Shown here piece by piece: positions 8,785-18,454 of a DNA stretch of 39,304 nucleotides (position 1 is its first letter; each line of letters begins with the position of its first letter). The notes below the pieces were generated by a model, which worked only from the letters and a program-made list of their open reading frames with translations, made no database searches and had not been told where the DNA came from. The translations under genes were made by a program, and so were the position numbers. The stretch is from contig JAKAWN010000013.1 in NCBI GenBank assembly GCA_021827245.1, positions 1 through 39,304 of the forward strand, given 5' to 3'. Source of the stretch: Acidobacteriota bacterium. Lineage in GTDB: Bacteria > Acidobacteriota > Terriglobia > UBA7540.

Positions 8785-10101
8785 TCAAGGTGTCAGGCGA
8801 TAGAGCATTCGGGGGAAGGGGATGGTTTCGCGGACGTGATCGAGGCCACAGAGCCAGGCCACCACGCGCTCGATGCCCATGCCGAAGCCGCCGTGGGGAA
8901 CGGAGCCGTAGCGCCGCAGGTCGAGATACCATTCAAAGGCCTCGCGCGGAAGTTTCGACTCTTCCATGCGCTTGACGAGCAGGTCGTAATCCGCCAGGCG
9001 CTCGCTGCCGCCGATGATTTCGCCGTAGCCTTCCGGCGCCAGCATATCCACGCACAGCGCGACCTCGCGCCGGTCCGGGTCGGGCTTCATGTAAAACGCC
9101 TTCACCTGGCTCGGGTAGCGATGGACCATGACGGGCTTGTCGTAACTTTCGGCCAGCAGCGTTTCATCCGTGCCGCCGAAATCGCCACCCCATCGGATGT
9201 CGCTGCCTTTTTCGTTGAGGACTTTCAGGGCGTCATCGTAAGAGATTCGCGGAAAAGGCGGGGTGCAGCGTTCGAGCTTCGAAACGTCGCGGCCGAGCGT
9301 TTCGAGTTCCGGCCGGCATTTTTCCAAAACGCGCGCGACAACGCTTGCCACCAGTTGTTCGGCCAGTTGCATGACGTCATCGAGATGCGCAAAGGCCATT
9401 TCCGGCTCGATCATCCAGAATTCCATCAGGTGGCGGCGGGTTTTGGATTTTTCCGCGCGGAAAGTCGGCCCAAAGCAATAGGTCTTGCCCACGGACATGG
9501 CGGCAGCTTCGTTGTAAAGCTGGCCGGACTGCGTGAGGTAGGCTTTCTGGTCAAAGTATTCCACCTCGAAGAGCGTGGTGGTGCCTTCACAGGCGCTGGG
9601 AGTGAGGATGGGCGTATCGACCAGAACGAAACCGCGGTCGTCAAAGAAGTCGCGGCAGGCGCGAATGATCTGATGCCGCACGCCGAGGATAGCTCGCTGA
9701 TGAGTGGAGCGCAGCCACAGATGGCGATGGTCCATCAGGAACTCGACGCCGTGCTCCTTGGGCGTGATGGGATAAGGCTGGTCGGCGGGAATAAGTTGCA
9801 GAACTTCGAGGCCGGTGACGCCCAGTTCATAGCCTCCGGGCGCCCGGCGCTCGGCGCGAACCTTGCCGGTCACGCGCAGGGATGATTCCTGGGTCAGCTC
9901 GCGGGCCTTCTCAAAAACTTCGGGCGGCACGGCGCTTTTGACCACCACGCCCTGCATCAGGCCGGTGCCGTCGCGAAAAATGGGAAAAAGAATTTTGCCG
10001 CTTTCGCGCAAGTTGTAGAGCCATCCCTCGACGGTGACTTCCTGGTCCACGTACTGGCTCATGTTGCGGATTTCGACGATGGGCGGCGCGGGTGTTTCCA
10101 T
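8785..10101 (-). CDS. asnS: Asparagine--tRNA ligase
   Basis: 438 residues, a class IIb aminoacyl-tRNA synthetase charging tRNA-Asn with asparagine in the cytoplasm. An N-terminal OB-fold anticodon-binding domain ([20 protein letters not shown], about 22-110) is followed by the catalytic core. The core has motif 1 around [20 protein letters not shown], motif 2 [21 protein letters not shown] split by a short turn, and motif 3 [11 protein letters not shown] near residue 404. AsnRS is favoured over AspRS by the lack of a GAD insertion and by the length. The start has GGAGGAGA ten bases upstream. Only 2 bases separate it from the stop of the upstream isomerase-like gene, so it is co-transcribed as the last gene of that run. 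Confidence 0.95.
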   Translation of the reverse strand: METPAPPIVEIRNMSQYVDQEVTVEGWLYNLRESGKILFPIFRDGTGLMQGVVVKSAVPPEVFEKARELTQESSLRVTGKVRAERRAPGGYELGVTGLEVLQLIPADQPYPITPKEHGVEFLMDHRHLWLRSTHQRAILGVRHQIIRACRDFFDDRGFVLVDTPILTPSACEGTTTLFEVEYFDQKAYLTQSGQLYNEAAAMSVGKTYCFGPTFRAEKSKTRRHLMEFWMIEPEMAFAHLDDVMQLAEQLVASVVARVLEKCRPELETLGRDVSKLERCTPPFPRISYDDALKVLNEKGSDIRWGGDFGGTDETLLAESYDKPVMVHRYPSQVKAFYMKPDPDRREVALCVDMLAPEGYGEIIGGSERLADYDLLVKRMEESKLPREAFEWYLDLRRYGSVPHGGFGMGIERVVAWLCGLDHVRETIPFPRMLYRLTP

Positions 10102-10103
10102 GC

Positions 10104-10925
10104 TTACCGGATCTCCTCCATCCTTTTCATAGTGGCGTGCAGCTTTTCAAAGCAGGAAGCGGCGGGACCGAAGTTGCGCAGCTCAAACAACATGGGAACC
10201 CGGCTGTCGAGGCCGCGCAAGCGCCGCACCGCCTGTTCCCAGTCGATTCCGCCCTCGAACGGCACCAGGTGCTCGTCTTTCTCCTGCCGGTTGTCATGAA
10301 GGTGCGTGGAGACGACGTGTTCCTTCAGGACCTCGAAGGCGGGTTCCACGCCACAGGTCATATGGGCGTGGCCGATGTCAAAACAGATCTTTAGGCCCAT
10401 GTGGGTGTAATCCAAAAAACGGATGAGACGCTCGGGAGTGGTGATTTCATTCGGAATATTTTCGAGCAGAATGGCGACGCCTCGCTCCTTGGCGTACAGG
10501 TTCAGATGTTCGAGCGAGGTGAAGGCGGCGTCGAACTTCTCGATGCTGAAGGCCTCTTCCGGCAGCCCCAGGTGCATGATCAGGTAGCGGAAGGGCAACT
10601 GCTCGGCCACCTCGATGGTGCGCTTGATCTCTTCCATGCTTTCGATGCGCTTGCGGCGCTCGAGATAGGTGATGGAGACAGGCATGCCGCCATGGCGCCC
10701 CCATTCGTCGTCAGTATAGAGCGGCGCGTGGACAGAAAGGAGTTGCATCTCGTGGTCGCGGAACCAGTCGGCAACGTCGCGAACGTGATGGGGATCGTAA
10801 TAGTCCAAGTGCTGGAGCGCAGCGAAAATTTCAATCTGGCGGAAGCCCGCGCCGAGAATTCCGTCCAGAATGTGCGAGGACAACCGGTCGTTCACAAAAA
10901 GGTGAGTCGAGAGCGCGAAGTTCAT
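10104..10925 (-). CDS. Cytoplasmic sugar-phosphate isomerase/epimerase-like TIM barrel
   Basis: 273 residues, AP-endonuclease-2/xylose-isomerase-like fold. It has no signal peptide, unlike the two Tat-exported relatives in this window. Likely metal and catalytic residues are visible in the usual strand ends: [32 protein letters not shown] and a final LFELRN. The substrate of such proteins cannot be read from sequence; relatives act on ketoses, inosose or hydroxypyruvate, and some are nucleases. Its ATG overlaps the TGA of the gamma-glutamyltransferase gene by one base (TGATG), and its stop is 2 bases before asnS, so the three genes are translationally coupled. Confidence 0.8.
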   Translation of the reverse strand: MNFALSTHLFVNDRLSSHILDGILGAGFRQIEIFAALQHLDYYDPHHVRDVADWFRDHEMQLLSVHAPLYTDDEWGRHGGMPVSITYLERRKRIESMEEIKRTIEVAEQLPFRYLIMHLGLPEEAFSIEKFDAAFTSLEHLNLYAKERGVAILLENIPNEITTPERLIRFLDYTHMGLKICFDIGHAHMTCGVEPAFEVLKEHVVSTHLHDNRQEKDEHLVPFEGGIDWEQAVRRLRGLDSRVPMLFELRNFGPAASCFEKLHATMKRMEEIR

Positions 10926-12604
10926 CAGTAACCAGCCGCCTTTCCCGTGCCGCGCGGATCGGCCGCGCCAAAGCGCCAGCCCGTCTCCAGATCAACCGCA
11001 ATCGCTTCGCATTCGCCGATGCTGTTGACGACGTGGATCTTGTACCCTGCCTTCTTCAGCTTATCAAGGGTGTCGGCAGAAAATCCCCACTTTTCGACAG
11101 TAAGTTGGTCGGGCATCCACTGGTCATGAAAGCGCGGCGCAATGACCGCCTGCAGCACGTCCATATGGTAAACTACCACGTTCAGCAGCACCTGGAGCAC
11201 CGTGTTGATGATGGTGCCGCCGCCCGGCGCGCCCAGCACCAGGCGCACTTTGTTGTTTTGCAGAACGATCACCGGCGTCATGGATGAGAGGGGGCGCTTG
11301 CGGGGGGCGATGGCATTGGCCTCGCTCTGGATGAGGCCGTACATGTTGGGCGTACCCGGCTTGGAAGTGAAATCGTCCATCTCATCGTTCAGCAGAAATC
11401 CGGCCCGATCGACCATGACGCCGCTGCCGTAGCCGTTGTTCAGCGTGTAGGTGTTCGAGACCGCGCCGCCTGCAGCATCGACCACAGAAAAGTGAGTGGT
11501 GTTCGGCCCTTCGAAAGGAACGGGATTGCCCGCTTGAATCGGCGCGTCGGGCTTCGATTCCAGAATTTCCTGCCGGAGCTTCGCGGCGTATTTGAGGCTG
11601 AGGAGTCCCTTGATCGGCACATGAACAAAATCCGTATCGCCCAGATAAGCGGCGCGGTCAGCGTAGGCTCGGCGCATCGCCTCGGCAATCAGGTGGATGG
11701 AATGGTAGGAATCCGGCGGGCCGAGGTCAAGCGGGTCCAGGATGTTGAGCATTTCGATCAGGGCTACGCCGCCCGAACTAGGCGGAGGAGGGGCCAAGAT
11801 TTCGTCGCCGCGGAAGTGCCCTATCAAGGGCTTGCGCACAATGGCGTGGTAATCGGCAAGGTCTTTTAGAGTGATGATGCCGCCATATTTCTTCATCGTA
11901 GCGACGATATCATTGGCGATCGGGCCGTCATAAAACGCCTTCGGCCCGTCGCGCGCGATGAGGCGAAGCGTTCGGGCAAGTTCCGGCTGGCGAAAAACTT
12001 CTTCCGGCTGGTAAAGGTTGCCGTCGCGCAGATATATGCGGCGGCTGGCAGCAAACTTTGAAAGCAACTCGCGATGCTGCCGAAGCGATTGGGCCAGCCA
12101 GTAGCTGACCGGGAAGCCACGTTGCGCGAGGCGGATGGCGGGTTTCATCACCCGGGCCAGTCCAAGCTTGCCGTATTTCTGCTCGGCCAGCGCGAGGCCG
12201 GCGACCGTTCCCGGCACGCCCACGGAGAGCGCGCCGACAGTGGAGGCTCCGGGAATCACGTTGCCTTGCTTATCGAGGTACATGTTGCGGGTGGCGTGGC
12301 CTGGCGCTTCCTCGCGATAGTCGATCATGACGGACCGGCCATCCGCCATGCGGATCATCATGAACCCGCCGCCGCCGATGTTTCCGGCAAAAGGATAGGT
12401 GACTTCGAGCGCAAAACCAACGGCCACCGCCGCATCCACGGCGTTGCCACCGGCTTTCAGCATCTGGACACCGGCCTTGGTGGCGTACCGGCTGTTGGTC
12501 ACGACCATCCCATGCCGGGCCGCGACGGGAGTCAGGGCCAGCGCAGGAATGGCGAACGTCAGGGCAATCAGGGGGAGCAATTTCCGGAAGGATGAGAGGC
12601 GCAC
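10925..12604 (-). CDS. ggt: Gamma-glutamyltransferase (exported)
   Basis: About 559 residues from the proposed GTG start at 12604, which gives a clean signal peptide (MRLSSFRKLLPLIALTFAIP then ALA). A GAGGG lies close upstream. The frame stays open to 12856, but that extension is polar and unlike a GGT N-terminus. The enzyme cleaves the gamma-glutamyl bond of glutathione and transfers it to water or amino acids in the periplasm. The self-processing site is NTTHFSVVD, with the nucleophile Thr at about residue 369. Cleavage there would give subunits of about 368 and 191 residues, normal for the family. PLSSMTP and GGGTIINTVLQV supply the oxyanion and substrate-binding loops. First gene of a three-gene run with the isomerase-like gene and asnS. 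Confidence 0.93.
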   Translation of the reverse strand: MRLSSFRKLLPLIALTFAIPALALTPVAARHGMVVTNSRYATKAGVQMLKAGGNAVDAAVAVGFALEVTYPFAGNIGGGGFMMIRMADGRSVMIDYREEAPGHATRNMYLDKQGNVIPGASTVGALSVGVPGTVAGLALAEQKYGKLGLARVMKPAIRLAQRGFPVSYWLAQSLRQHRELLSKFAASRRIYLRDGNLYQPEEVFRQPELARTLRLIARDGPKAFYDGPIANDIVATMKKYGGIITLKDLADYHAIVRKPLIGHFRGDEILAPPPPSSGGVALIEMLNILDPLDLGPPDSYHSIHLIAEAMRRAYADRAAYLGDTDFVHVPIKGLLSLKYAAKLRQEILESKPDAPIQAGNPVPFEGPNTTHFSVVDAAGGAVSNTYTLNNGYGSGVMVDRAGFLLNDEMDDFTSKPGTPNMYGLIQSEANAIAPRKRPLSSMTPVIVLQNNKVRLVLGAPGGGTIINTVLQVLLNVVVYHMDVLQAVIAPRFHDQWMPDQLTVEKWGFSADTLDKLKKAGYKIHVVNSIGECEAIAVDLETGWRFGAADPRGTGKAAGY

Positions 12605-12898
12605 GAACCCTCGCGTGAGAAAAAAGCCGGCGCTGCCTGGCTGATCCGTGTAAGGGAATCCACCCTCGACTGGCCGCCGCGCATCACGGACCGCTGGCTG
12701 CCTCCCCGGTCCTGACCGTCGCAAGGTCGAATCAAACCTGGAATTGGCCGAGCCCGCCGGCTGGTTTTGAAACTGTAATGTAAGCGAAAACCCACAGAGC
12801 GTCAACTGCATGTGATCCATGTCACAGAAATGAGGCGTTTCCAAGTGTAAAGTCACGTCCTGCCTGGGGACAGGAAAAACATCGAATCGGGGGTTGGT
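12605..12898. promoter_or_regulatory. Divergent control region between ggt and the Ig/propeller lipoprotein
   Basis: About 290 bases lie between two divergently read genes, so both promoters should be here. No clear -35/-10 pair was picked out. An open frame in phase with ggt covers most of it but reads as non-conserved, Arg/Pro-rich sequence. Confidence 0.35.
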
Positions 12899-15007
12899 GT
12901 GATGCGATGGAGACGTCTCGCTCTCATCTTGATAACTTCAGGGCTGATTGGCTGCGGTGGAAGCGCTCCGCCGACGCCGGAGCAGCTTACGCTCACTTCG
13001 ATTAGCGTGACGCCCGCGAGCGCGTCTTACCAAGTCTCGGCAACACAACAATTCACGGCAACCGCCCACTACAGCGACGGGTCCAGCAAGGACATCACGC
13101 AATCGGCAACCTGGAGTTCTTCGGACACCTCTGTGGCCACGGTCAGCAACAGTTCCGGGACCCAGGGAACGGCCACGATGGTGGGCTCCGGAAGTACGAG
13201 CATTACGGCTGCAGTGGGCTCTGTCGAGGGCACAGCAGCGATCAGCGTCACTTCACCCGTCACAATCTCCGTCTCTCCGACCTTCGCAAGCGTGGTGGTA
13301 ACTCACCAGACCCAGACCTTCACTGCGGCCGTCCAGGGCAATACAAACACCGCCGTCACCTGGGCGGTGGATGGTGTGGAAGGAGGCAATTCGACTGTCG
13401 GCACGATTTCCAGCGCCGGCGTCTACACTCCGCCTTCCACAGGCGGAATGCACACCATCACCGCCACCAGCCAGGCGGACTTAGGCAAGACGGCCAGCGC
13501 CGAGATCGCAGTGATGGATGTCCCCGGCGTCTACACGCGGCAATACGACAATGCCCGCACCGGCCTCAATTCAGATGAGATTGTTCTCAACCTGCAGAAT
13601 GTGAATGCCCAGCAGTTTGGCAAGATCGCGAGCTACCCGGTGAATGGACTCATCTTCGCGCAGCCCCTCTACGTTGCGAATGTCAATATTCCCAACCTGG
13701 GATACCGCAACGTCGTTTACGTGGCGACGAACGAGGACATGGTATACGCCTTTGACGCCAACGGCAAAAGCGCCGGACCCATCTGGCAGACGAACCTGTT
13801 GAATACTTCAGCCGGGGAAACGACGGTGCCTTGCGCGGATTTACCAGCCGACATGTGCGAGGAGTTTCCCACGATCGGGATCATCGGAACCCCAGTGATC
13901 GACCCCACGACAGGAACGTTGTATGTGGACGCCTTAAGCGAAATCAACGGAACCTTATATCAAAAGCTCCATGCGCTGGACATCACGACCGGAGCTGAAA
14001 AGTTCGGAGGTCCCGTCACGGTTCAGGGATCGGTTCCGGGCACCGGACAGGGCACCGACGGCACATCCGTAGCCTTCCAGACCCTGTACGAATTACAGCG
14101 CCCAGGACTGCTACTGGCGAATGGCAACGTTTACGTCGGATTTGCGTCTTACGGCGACGTTGGTCCTTACCATGGCTGGCTGTTCGCATATAACGCAGCC
14201 AATCTCCAACAGAAGCCTTATGTTTACAATGACACCCCCAACGGCGCTCAAGGCGGAATCTGGCAGGGGGCTGGTGGGATTGCGACCGATGCCAGCGGAA
14301 ACGTCTACGTCACCACGGGCAACGGAACCTATGACGCGAACGCGGGAGGCTCGGATTACGGCGACTCGATCATTAAGCTGTCTCCAGACCTCAGCACCGT
14401 GGAGAGCCACTTCACGCCCTACAACCAGGCAACACTCGATGCCAATGATCTGGACCTTGGTTCGAGCTCGCCCTTGCTGCTACCGGATCAGTCCGGCACT
14501 TACCCTCATCTTCTGGTTGCAGACGGGAAACCGGGTGAAATTTATTTGTGCAACCGGGATAACCTGGGAGGTTATCAGTCCGGCAGCGACAGCCAGATCG
14601 TCCAGTCCATTTCCAACGCCACCGGCATGGTGATGACCTCGCCCGCCTATTGGAACGGGCATATTTATTTTGCGGGCCAGAACGGTGATCTCACAATGTT
14701 TGGCCTTAAAAACGGCCAGATCGACACCACTCCGCAGAATCAGATATCCAATGCTGGCTCCTCCGGACTTGCCATTTCATCCAACGGCGCCCAGGACGGC
14801 ATCCTGTGGACTATTCAAGTGGCAGCAGGGATCGGCGGAGTTTTGGTGGCATACAATGCCAACGACCTGACGCAACTCTACGGCAGCATCCAGAATCAAT
14901 CGCAAGCTTTTGGAGCCATTGTGTTCCAGGCGCCGGTGGCTGTTAGCGGTGAGGTCTTCGTCGGGGCTCAGCAACAACTGTTGATTTACGGCCTGCTCCC
15001 TCAATAG
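12899..15007 (+). CDS. Lipoprotein with Ig-like (BIG2) domains and a PQQ/WD-like beta-propeller
   Basis: About 702 residues. A lipoprotein signal ends in the lipobox LIGC near residue 19, followed by GGS, so it is anchored in a membrane on the outer side of the cytoplasm. Residues about 30-115 form a bacterial Ig-like domain (SVTPASASYQVSATQQFTAT...WSSSDTSVATVS) and a second Ig-like unit follows to about 205. From about 210 there is a repeat-rich domain typical of PQQ-like propellers (QYDNARTGLNSDE, VVYVATNEDMVYAFDANG, LFAYNAANLQ, GNVYVTTGNGTYDAN). No catalytic set is recognised; a binding or adhesive role is likely. GTG 12899 and ATG 12902 are both possible starts, with GGGGG at about 12889. 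Confidence 0.8.
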   Translation: MMRWRRLALILITSGLIGCGGSAPPTPEQLTLTSISVTPASASYQVSATQQFTATAHYSDGSSKDITQSATWSSSDTSVATVSNSSGTQGTATMVGSGSTSITAAVGSVEGTAAISVTSPVTISVSPTFASVVVTHQTQTFTAAVQGNTNTAVTWAVDGVEGGNSTVGTISSAGVYTPPSTGGMHTITATSQADLGKTASAEIAVMDVPGVYTRQYDNARTGLNSDEIVLNLQNVNAQQFGKIASYPVNGLIFAQPLYVANVNIPNLGYRNVVYVATNEDMVYAFDANGKSAGPIWQTNLLNTSAGETTVPCADLPADMCEEFPTIGIIGTPVIDPTTGTLYVDALSEINGTLYQKLHALDITTGAEKFGGPVTVQGSVPGTGQGTDGTSVAFQTLYELQRPGLLLANGNVYVGFASYGDVGPYHGWLFAYNAANLQQKPYVYNDTPNGAQGGIWQGAGGIATDASGNVYVTTGNGTYDANAGGSDYGDSIIKLSPDLSTVESHFTPYNQATLDANDLDLGSSSPLLLPDQSGTYPHLLVADGKPGEIYLCNRDNLGGYQSGSDSQIVQSISNATGMVMTSPAYWNGHIYFAGQNGDLTMFGLKNGQIDTTPQNQISNAGSSGLAISSNGAQDGILWTIQVAAGIGGVLVAYNANDLTQLYGSIQNQSQAFGAIVFQAPVAVSGEVFVGAQQQLLIYGLLPQ

Positions 15008-15101
15008 CGGCGCACGGGCTTCGACGCATGCCCCAGCCATCATCGGTTACAGCGCAGTTCAGTCCCAAGGCCGAACTTCCCTGGCAGGCCGATAAAGCCG
15101 A

Positions 15102-16121
15102 TCAGGTACCTGCGGCGCGGGCAGACCCGGTCTGATTGTCACGATGCCCAGCGTTCATTGGGTCGGCGCCTGTTGCGCGGCGGTGGTATTCCTTTGCCCG
15201 GTCGGGATCCCCCCTGATATTTCTCAGGAAGACTGCGTAGTTTCTCAGGCTGATCGCGTGCCTCGGGTTGGCTTCGATAGCGCGCTGGTAGAATTCTTCT
15301 GCTCGATCATAATCCTTGCGAATGGTCTGCAGAAAGACGGCATAGTTTCCCAGGTTGGCGGCATTTGCAGGACCGGCCTCAATGGCCCGGCGATAGAATT
15401 CCTCCGCCCGGTCGTAATTCTTGCGAATGTTCGCCAGGAAGCTGGCGTAATTCCCCAGGTTGGCGGTGTGGGTGGGATCGGCGTCGAGGGCGCGGCGATA
15501 GAATTCCTCCGCCCGGCCGTAATGCTTGCGAACATTCCTCAAGAACCTTGCATAATTCCCCAGGTTGGTGGCATGCCGGGGCTCGGCCCGTATGGCACGA
15601 CGGTAGAATGCTTCCGCCTCATCGTAATTCTTCCGAATATCCTCTAGGAAAACCGCGTATTTGCCCAGGCTGGTGGGATGCCTGGGGTTGCAGTTGACAG
15701 CCCGCCGGTAGAATTCTTCTGCCCGATCATAGTCCTTGCGAATGTCGTCGAGGAAGACCGCGTAGTTGCCCAGGTTGGTGGCAAGTTTGGGGTTGGCCTC
15801 GACGGCGCGCCGGAAGAACTCCTCTGCCCAGTCGTAGTCCTTGCGGACTCTGCTGAGGAAAACCGCATAATTACCCAGGCTGACTGCATGTCTGGGGTCG
15901 GCCTCGAGGGCGCGGCGATAGAATTTCTCCGCCCGGTTGTGATCTTTGCGGGTCTTGGTCAGGAAGGCGGCGTAAGCGCCGAGCAGGGGAGCCGAGGATG
16001 GAAACTGCTCCAGTGCGGAGACGTAGATCTGCTCGACCTTGTCTGTCTTGCCCGAGAGCGCCTGCTCATCGTTGGGGTCGAGCGGCATGCCGGCTGGAAC
16101 TTCAGTCTCGTCGGAACTCAT
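15102..16121 (-). CDS. Regular 35-residue tetratricopeptide repeat protein
   Basis: 339 residues, of which about 70-339 are eight consecutive 35-residue repeats of the form YDRAEEFYRRAIEANPRHA plus NLGNYAVFLRNIRKD. This is a TPR-type helical solenoid that binds other proteins. The repeats are very alike at both protein and DNA level (105-bp period), suggesting recent expansion. There is no signal peptide or transmembrane segment, so it is probably cytoplasmic. The start ATG has GGGAGG eight bases upstream. A consensus-like promoter lies about 135 bases upstream. It converges with the lipoprotein gene and diverges from the HD gene. The partner is unknown. Confidence 0.85.
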   Translation of the reverse strand: MSSDETEVPAGMPLDPNDEQALSGKTDKVEQIYVSALEQFPSSAPLLGAYAAFLTKTRKDHNRAEKFYRRALEADPRHAVSLGNYAVFLSRVRKDYDWAEEFFRRAVEANPKLATNLGNYAVFLDDIRKDYDRAEEFYRRAVNCNPRHPTSLGKYAVFLEDIRKNYDEAEAFYRRAIRAEPRHATNLGNYARFLRNVRKHYGRAEEFYRRALDADPTHTANLGNYASFLANIRKNYDRAEEFYRRAIEAGPANAANLGNYAVFLQTIRKDYDRAEEFYQRAIEANPRHAISLRNYAVFLRNIRGDPDRAKEYHRRATGADPMNAGHRDNQTGSARAAGT

Positions 16122-16257
16122 CCTCGTCGCCTCCCGCCAACGTTCCGCAGGTTGTTATGAAGCCTGGCACCAAGGCTGAACCTCACCCTCTGGGACTCCT
16201 GCTGGCAGGGGGCCAGGATTCCGAAGTCGTACCTGGCCAACGCGCAGGCCGGTTGTC

Positions 16258-16303
16258 TTTATAACCCATCTCAACCACCTTGGCAAGTGTATGACGAGTC
16301 ATA
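16258..16303 (-). promoter_or_regulatory. Sigma-70-like promoter with adjacent palindrome for the TPR gene
   Basis: On the minus strand TTGCCA (16286-16281) and TATAAA (16263-16258) are separated by exactly 17 bases, each one mismatch from consensus. Directly upstream of the -35 box sits the inverted repeat TATGAC-GA-GTCATA (16290-16303), a plausible activator or repressor site. The predicted transcript starts near 16251 and would have a leader of about 130 bases before the TPR start at 16121. Confidence 0.5.
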
Positions 16304-16466
16304 ACAACCGAAGTAAATGGAGGTTGTGAGATGCCTTATGGTTCGTCGACGCTGAATGATAGCCTTTGGAGATTCGCCGGGAAAGCCGTAATTCCCCGGT
16401 TGGGAAAGCCAAGCCTTCTTCCCGCAATGCTTGCTTTTGTGACGGCAGAGATGCAGGATAGGACCC

Positions 16467-17051
16467 ATGCGCTCAGACGGGCCCGCGCTGGGCAAACGGT
16501 TTGAAGATGCATTCTGCTACGCAGCGACGCTGCATTCGACGCAGAAGCGGAAAGGCAGCGACATTCCATACGTGGCCCACTTGATGGCCGTGTGCGCCAT
16601 TGTTCTCGAGCAGGGTGGAGACGAAGATCAGGCCATCGCCGCGCTCCTGCACGATGCGGTGGAAGACCAAGGGGGGCAGCCGACGCTTGAGGAGATCCGC
16701 AGGCGCTTTGGAGAGCGTGTGGCGCGCCTGGTGGAAGGCTGCACGGATGCCGACACCGTTCCTAAGCCGCCCTGGCGAAAGCGCAAGGAAGACTACATCC
16801 GGCACTTGCAGTCCGCCTCGCCGGACGTCCTGCCCATTGTCCTGGCGGACAAGATCCACAACGCGCGCGCCGTTCTCCGCGACTATCGAGCGCTAGGAGA
16901 CAGGCTCTGGCAGCGGTTCAAGGGCGGCAAGTCTGGGACTCTCTGGTACTACCGAACGCTGGCGGCCACGGTGGCGAAAATACACTCCGGTTGGGCCTCC
17001 GACGAACTTTCGCGCATCGTCAGGGAACTTGACGACGCCACGAAGCCGTAG
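16467..17051 (+). CDS. HD-domain phosphohydrolase, (p)ppGpp-hydrolase-like
   Basis: 194 residues, a stand-alone HD domain of the RelA/SpoT N-terminal (MESH1-like) type. The metal-binding histidines and aspartates are in order: ATLHSTQKRKGSDIPYVAHL, ALLHDAVEDQGG and LADKIHN. The EEIRRRFGERVARLVEGCTDAD stretch also follows SpoT hydrolases. The expected reaction is removal of the 3'-diphosphate of (p)ppGpp in the cytoplasm. There is no synthetase domain, as in small alarmone hydrolases. The family also includes hydrolases of other nucleotides, so the substrate is inferred. A purine-rich AGGATAGGA precedes the ATG. It diverges from the TPR gene. Confidence 0.82.
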   Translation: MRSDGPALGKRFEDAFCYAATLHSTQKRKGSDIPYVAHLMAVCAIVLEQGGDEDQAIAALLHDAVEDQGGQPTLEEIRRRFGERVARLVEGCTDADTVPKPPWRKRKEDYIRHLQSASPDVLPIVLADKIHNARAVLRDYRALGDRLWQRFKGGKSGTLWYYRTLAATVAKIHSGWASDELSRIVRELDDATKP

Positions 17052-17762
17052 ACAGGCGTCCTCCGGCGATCCCGCCCTATGCGGATGCTTTGGACGAGCA
17101 TCGCCCGCAGGAGCGGCGTTTTTTCTCAATTTCCAGCCGGCGAACGCCGCAAACCCGCTTCGTTTATCGTCACAAAAAGGAATTGGTGGCTGGATTTGAT
17201 TGGCAAGATCCCCCATGACCCCACTGCCGGTGGCCATCACCTCCACATTGAAATCGCGGGCGTGTTGCGGAATTTCCGGCTTTTCAACCCAGTCACCAAC
17301 ACGACCTCGTCCGTCACCGCGCACTGGGGTTGATCAACCAGCATTTCCTACGTGATTCGACGGCCTTGGGTGCCTGCGGGAACTGCGAGGAACACCCACG
17401 CCCATATGATCTACACCGACTTGCGGTATGTTCTCCCATAGACCATAAGCTATTGCATTGATTGTGTTATTCCGGTGGCACGATTCTCCAGTAAGCCCGG
17501 AATCCGCGCGGTAGAAAACGGTGTTGAGGCTACGAGGGCTTTCCTTGCATCGGCCATCCTGCCCCGGCGGGAGATGACCCATTGATAGGAAGTGCGATAA
17601 ATCGTAGTGTGCACGACCGACCATTCGGTAGGCAGGAAAGTCAATTCGCCTTGACACTGTGTTCGAAGGCTCTTTACGCTGGAACTATCTCCCCCCGCCA
17701 ACGGAAAGAACGGATGGGTTCAGGCGACTGCCTGATCGACGGGGAAAGAAACGGAGGTTGAT
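17052..17762. other. 710-base region with no supportable gene
   Basis: Between the HD gene and the RlpA-like gene. Open frames of 80-140 codons occur on both strands but show low-complexity composition, no ribosome binding sites and no motifs. A TTGACA at 17651-17656 could be the -35 box of the RlpA-like gene, but no good -10 box at the right distance is visible. Confidence 0.4.
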
Positions 17763-18227
17763 TTGAGAAATCTGGTCATGGGTTGCGCAGTGGCCGCCCT
17801 CGTGGCGCTTACGGCGCGATCTGAAGCTAGACCCCCTGAGCTAAAACTGCTACAGTCGCCCGCGTATGTCGCTGCAAGTTCCCAGTACGGCGTGGCAAGC
17901 TGGTACGGGCCGGAATTTCAGGGCCTGCCGACAGCCAGCGGGCAGCCTTTCAACATGGAAGGAATGACTTGCGCCCATCGACGTTTGCCGCTTGGAACCA
18001 AAATCAGGGTTACCAACCTATTGAATGCACGATCCTTGGTTCTGAAAGTGACTGATCGCGGGCCGGTACCCCGCGACCGCGTGCTTGACGTCAGCATGGG
18101 TGCTGCAAAGCACCTGGGCTTTCTGCACGCCGGATTGACACCCGTCCGGATCCAAGTGCTCTCCTACCCTCACGGCTCTCTCATCAGCCAAGCCAACACA
18201 AAGGCCCTTGTCCCGGGGACAAACTAG
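17763..18227 (+). CDS. RlpA-like double-psi beta-barrel protein, catalytic acids apparently replaced
   Basis: 154 residues. The start is TTG 17763, supported by GGAGG (17753-17757) five bases upstream; the signal peptide is MRNLVMGCAVAALVALTARS then EA. The rest is a single RlpA-type double-psi beta-barrel: GVASWYGPEFQGLPTASG, TCAHRRLPLGTKIRVTNL, VTDRGPVPRDRVLDVS and AAKHLGF. RlpA proteins are septal lytic transglycosylases acting on glycan strands lacking stem peptides. In active members the sequence after T-A-S/N-G is E-x-F/Y-D, with a His eight residues later. Here it reads GQPFN with the His kept, so Glu is Gln and Asp is Asn. There is no SPOR domain. Probably a secreted wall-binding protein or an inactive relative. 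Confidence 0.82.
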   Translation: MRNLVMGCAVAALVALTARSEARPPELKLLQSPAYVAASSQYGVASWYGPEFQGLPTASGQPFNMEGMTCAHRRLPLGTKIRVTNLLNARSLVLKVTDRGPVPRDRVLDVSMGAAKHLGFLHAGLTPVRIQVLSYPHGSLISQANTKALVPGTN

Positions 18228-18270
18228 TCCTTCCCTCCATCTTTAGAATCGAGTGAGTATACAAGCTGAC

Positions 18271-18318
18271 CAAGCGCAGGCCTTTGAGACATTTTCGATG
18301 TCAAAAGGGCCTCGCTTG
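18271..18318. terminator. Long imperfect hairpin between convergent genes
   Basis: CAAGCG...CGCTTG, AGGCC...GGCCT and GACAT...ATGTC pair in register, giving an almost continuous stem of about 20 bp with a TTTCG loop. It lies between the RlpA-like gene and the convergent isomerase-like gene, where a bidirectional terminator would be expected. No strong T-run follows on either strand, so it may instead be an RNA-stabilising structure. Confidence 0.45.
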
Positions 18319-18454
18319 CCTGCCCATAACTGTTGAATCTGAATGGGTTATTAAACACTAACGATATTAATCAATAAACACTTGCGCTTCGACTGAAACC
18401 CTAGAGGCCGCGTTCGACAGACAGAAAAGTCGTACCAAGCGGCCCGTCGAGCCA

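Noticed and set aside
8836..9885. Long plus-strand open frame opposite asnS
   Set aside because: Antisense shadow of a clearly recognised tRNA synthetase.
12605..12856. N-terminal extension of gamma-glutamyltransferase
   Set aside because: The extension is polar, unlike the family, and would bury the signal peptide; GTG 12604 gives a normal exported protein.
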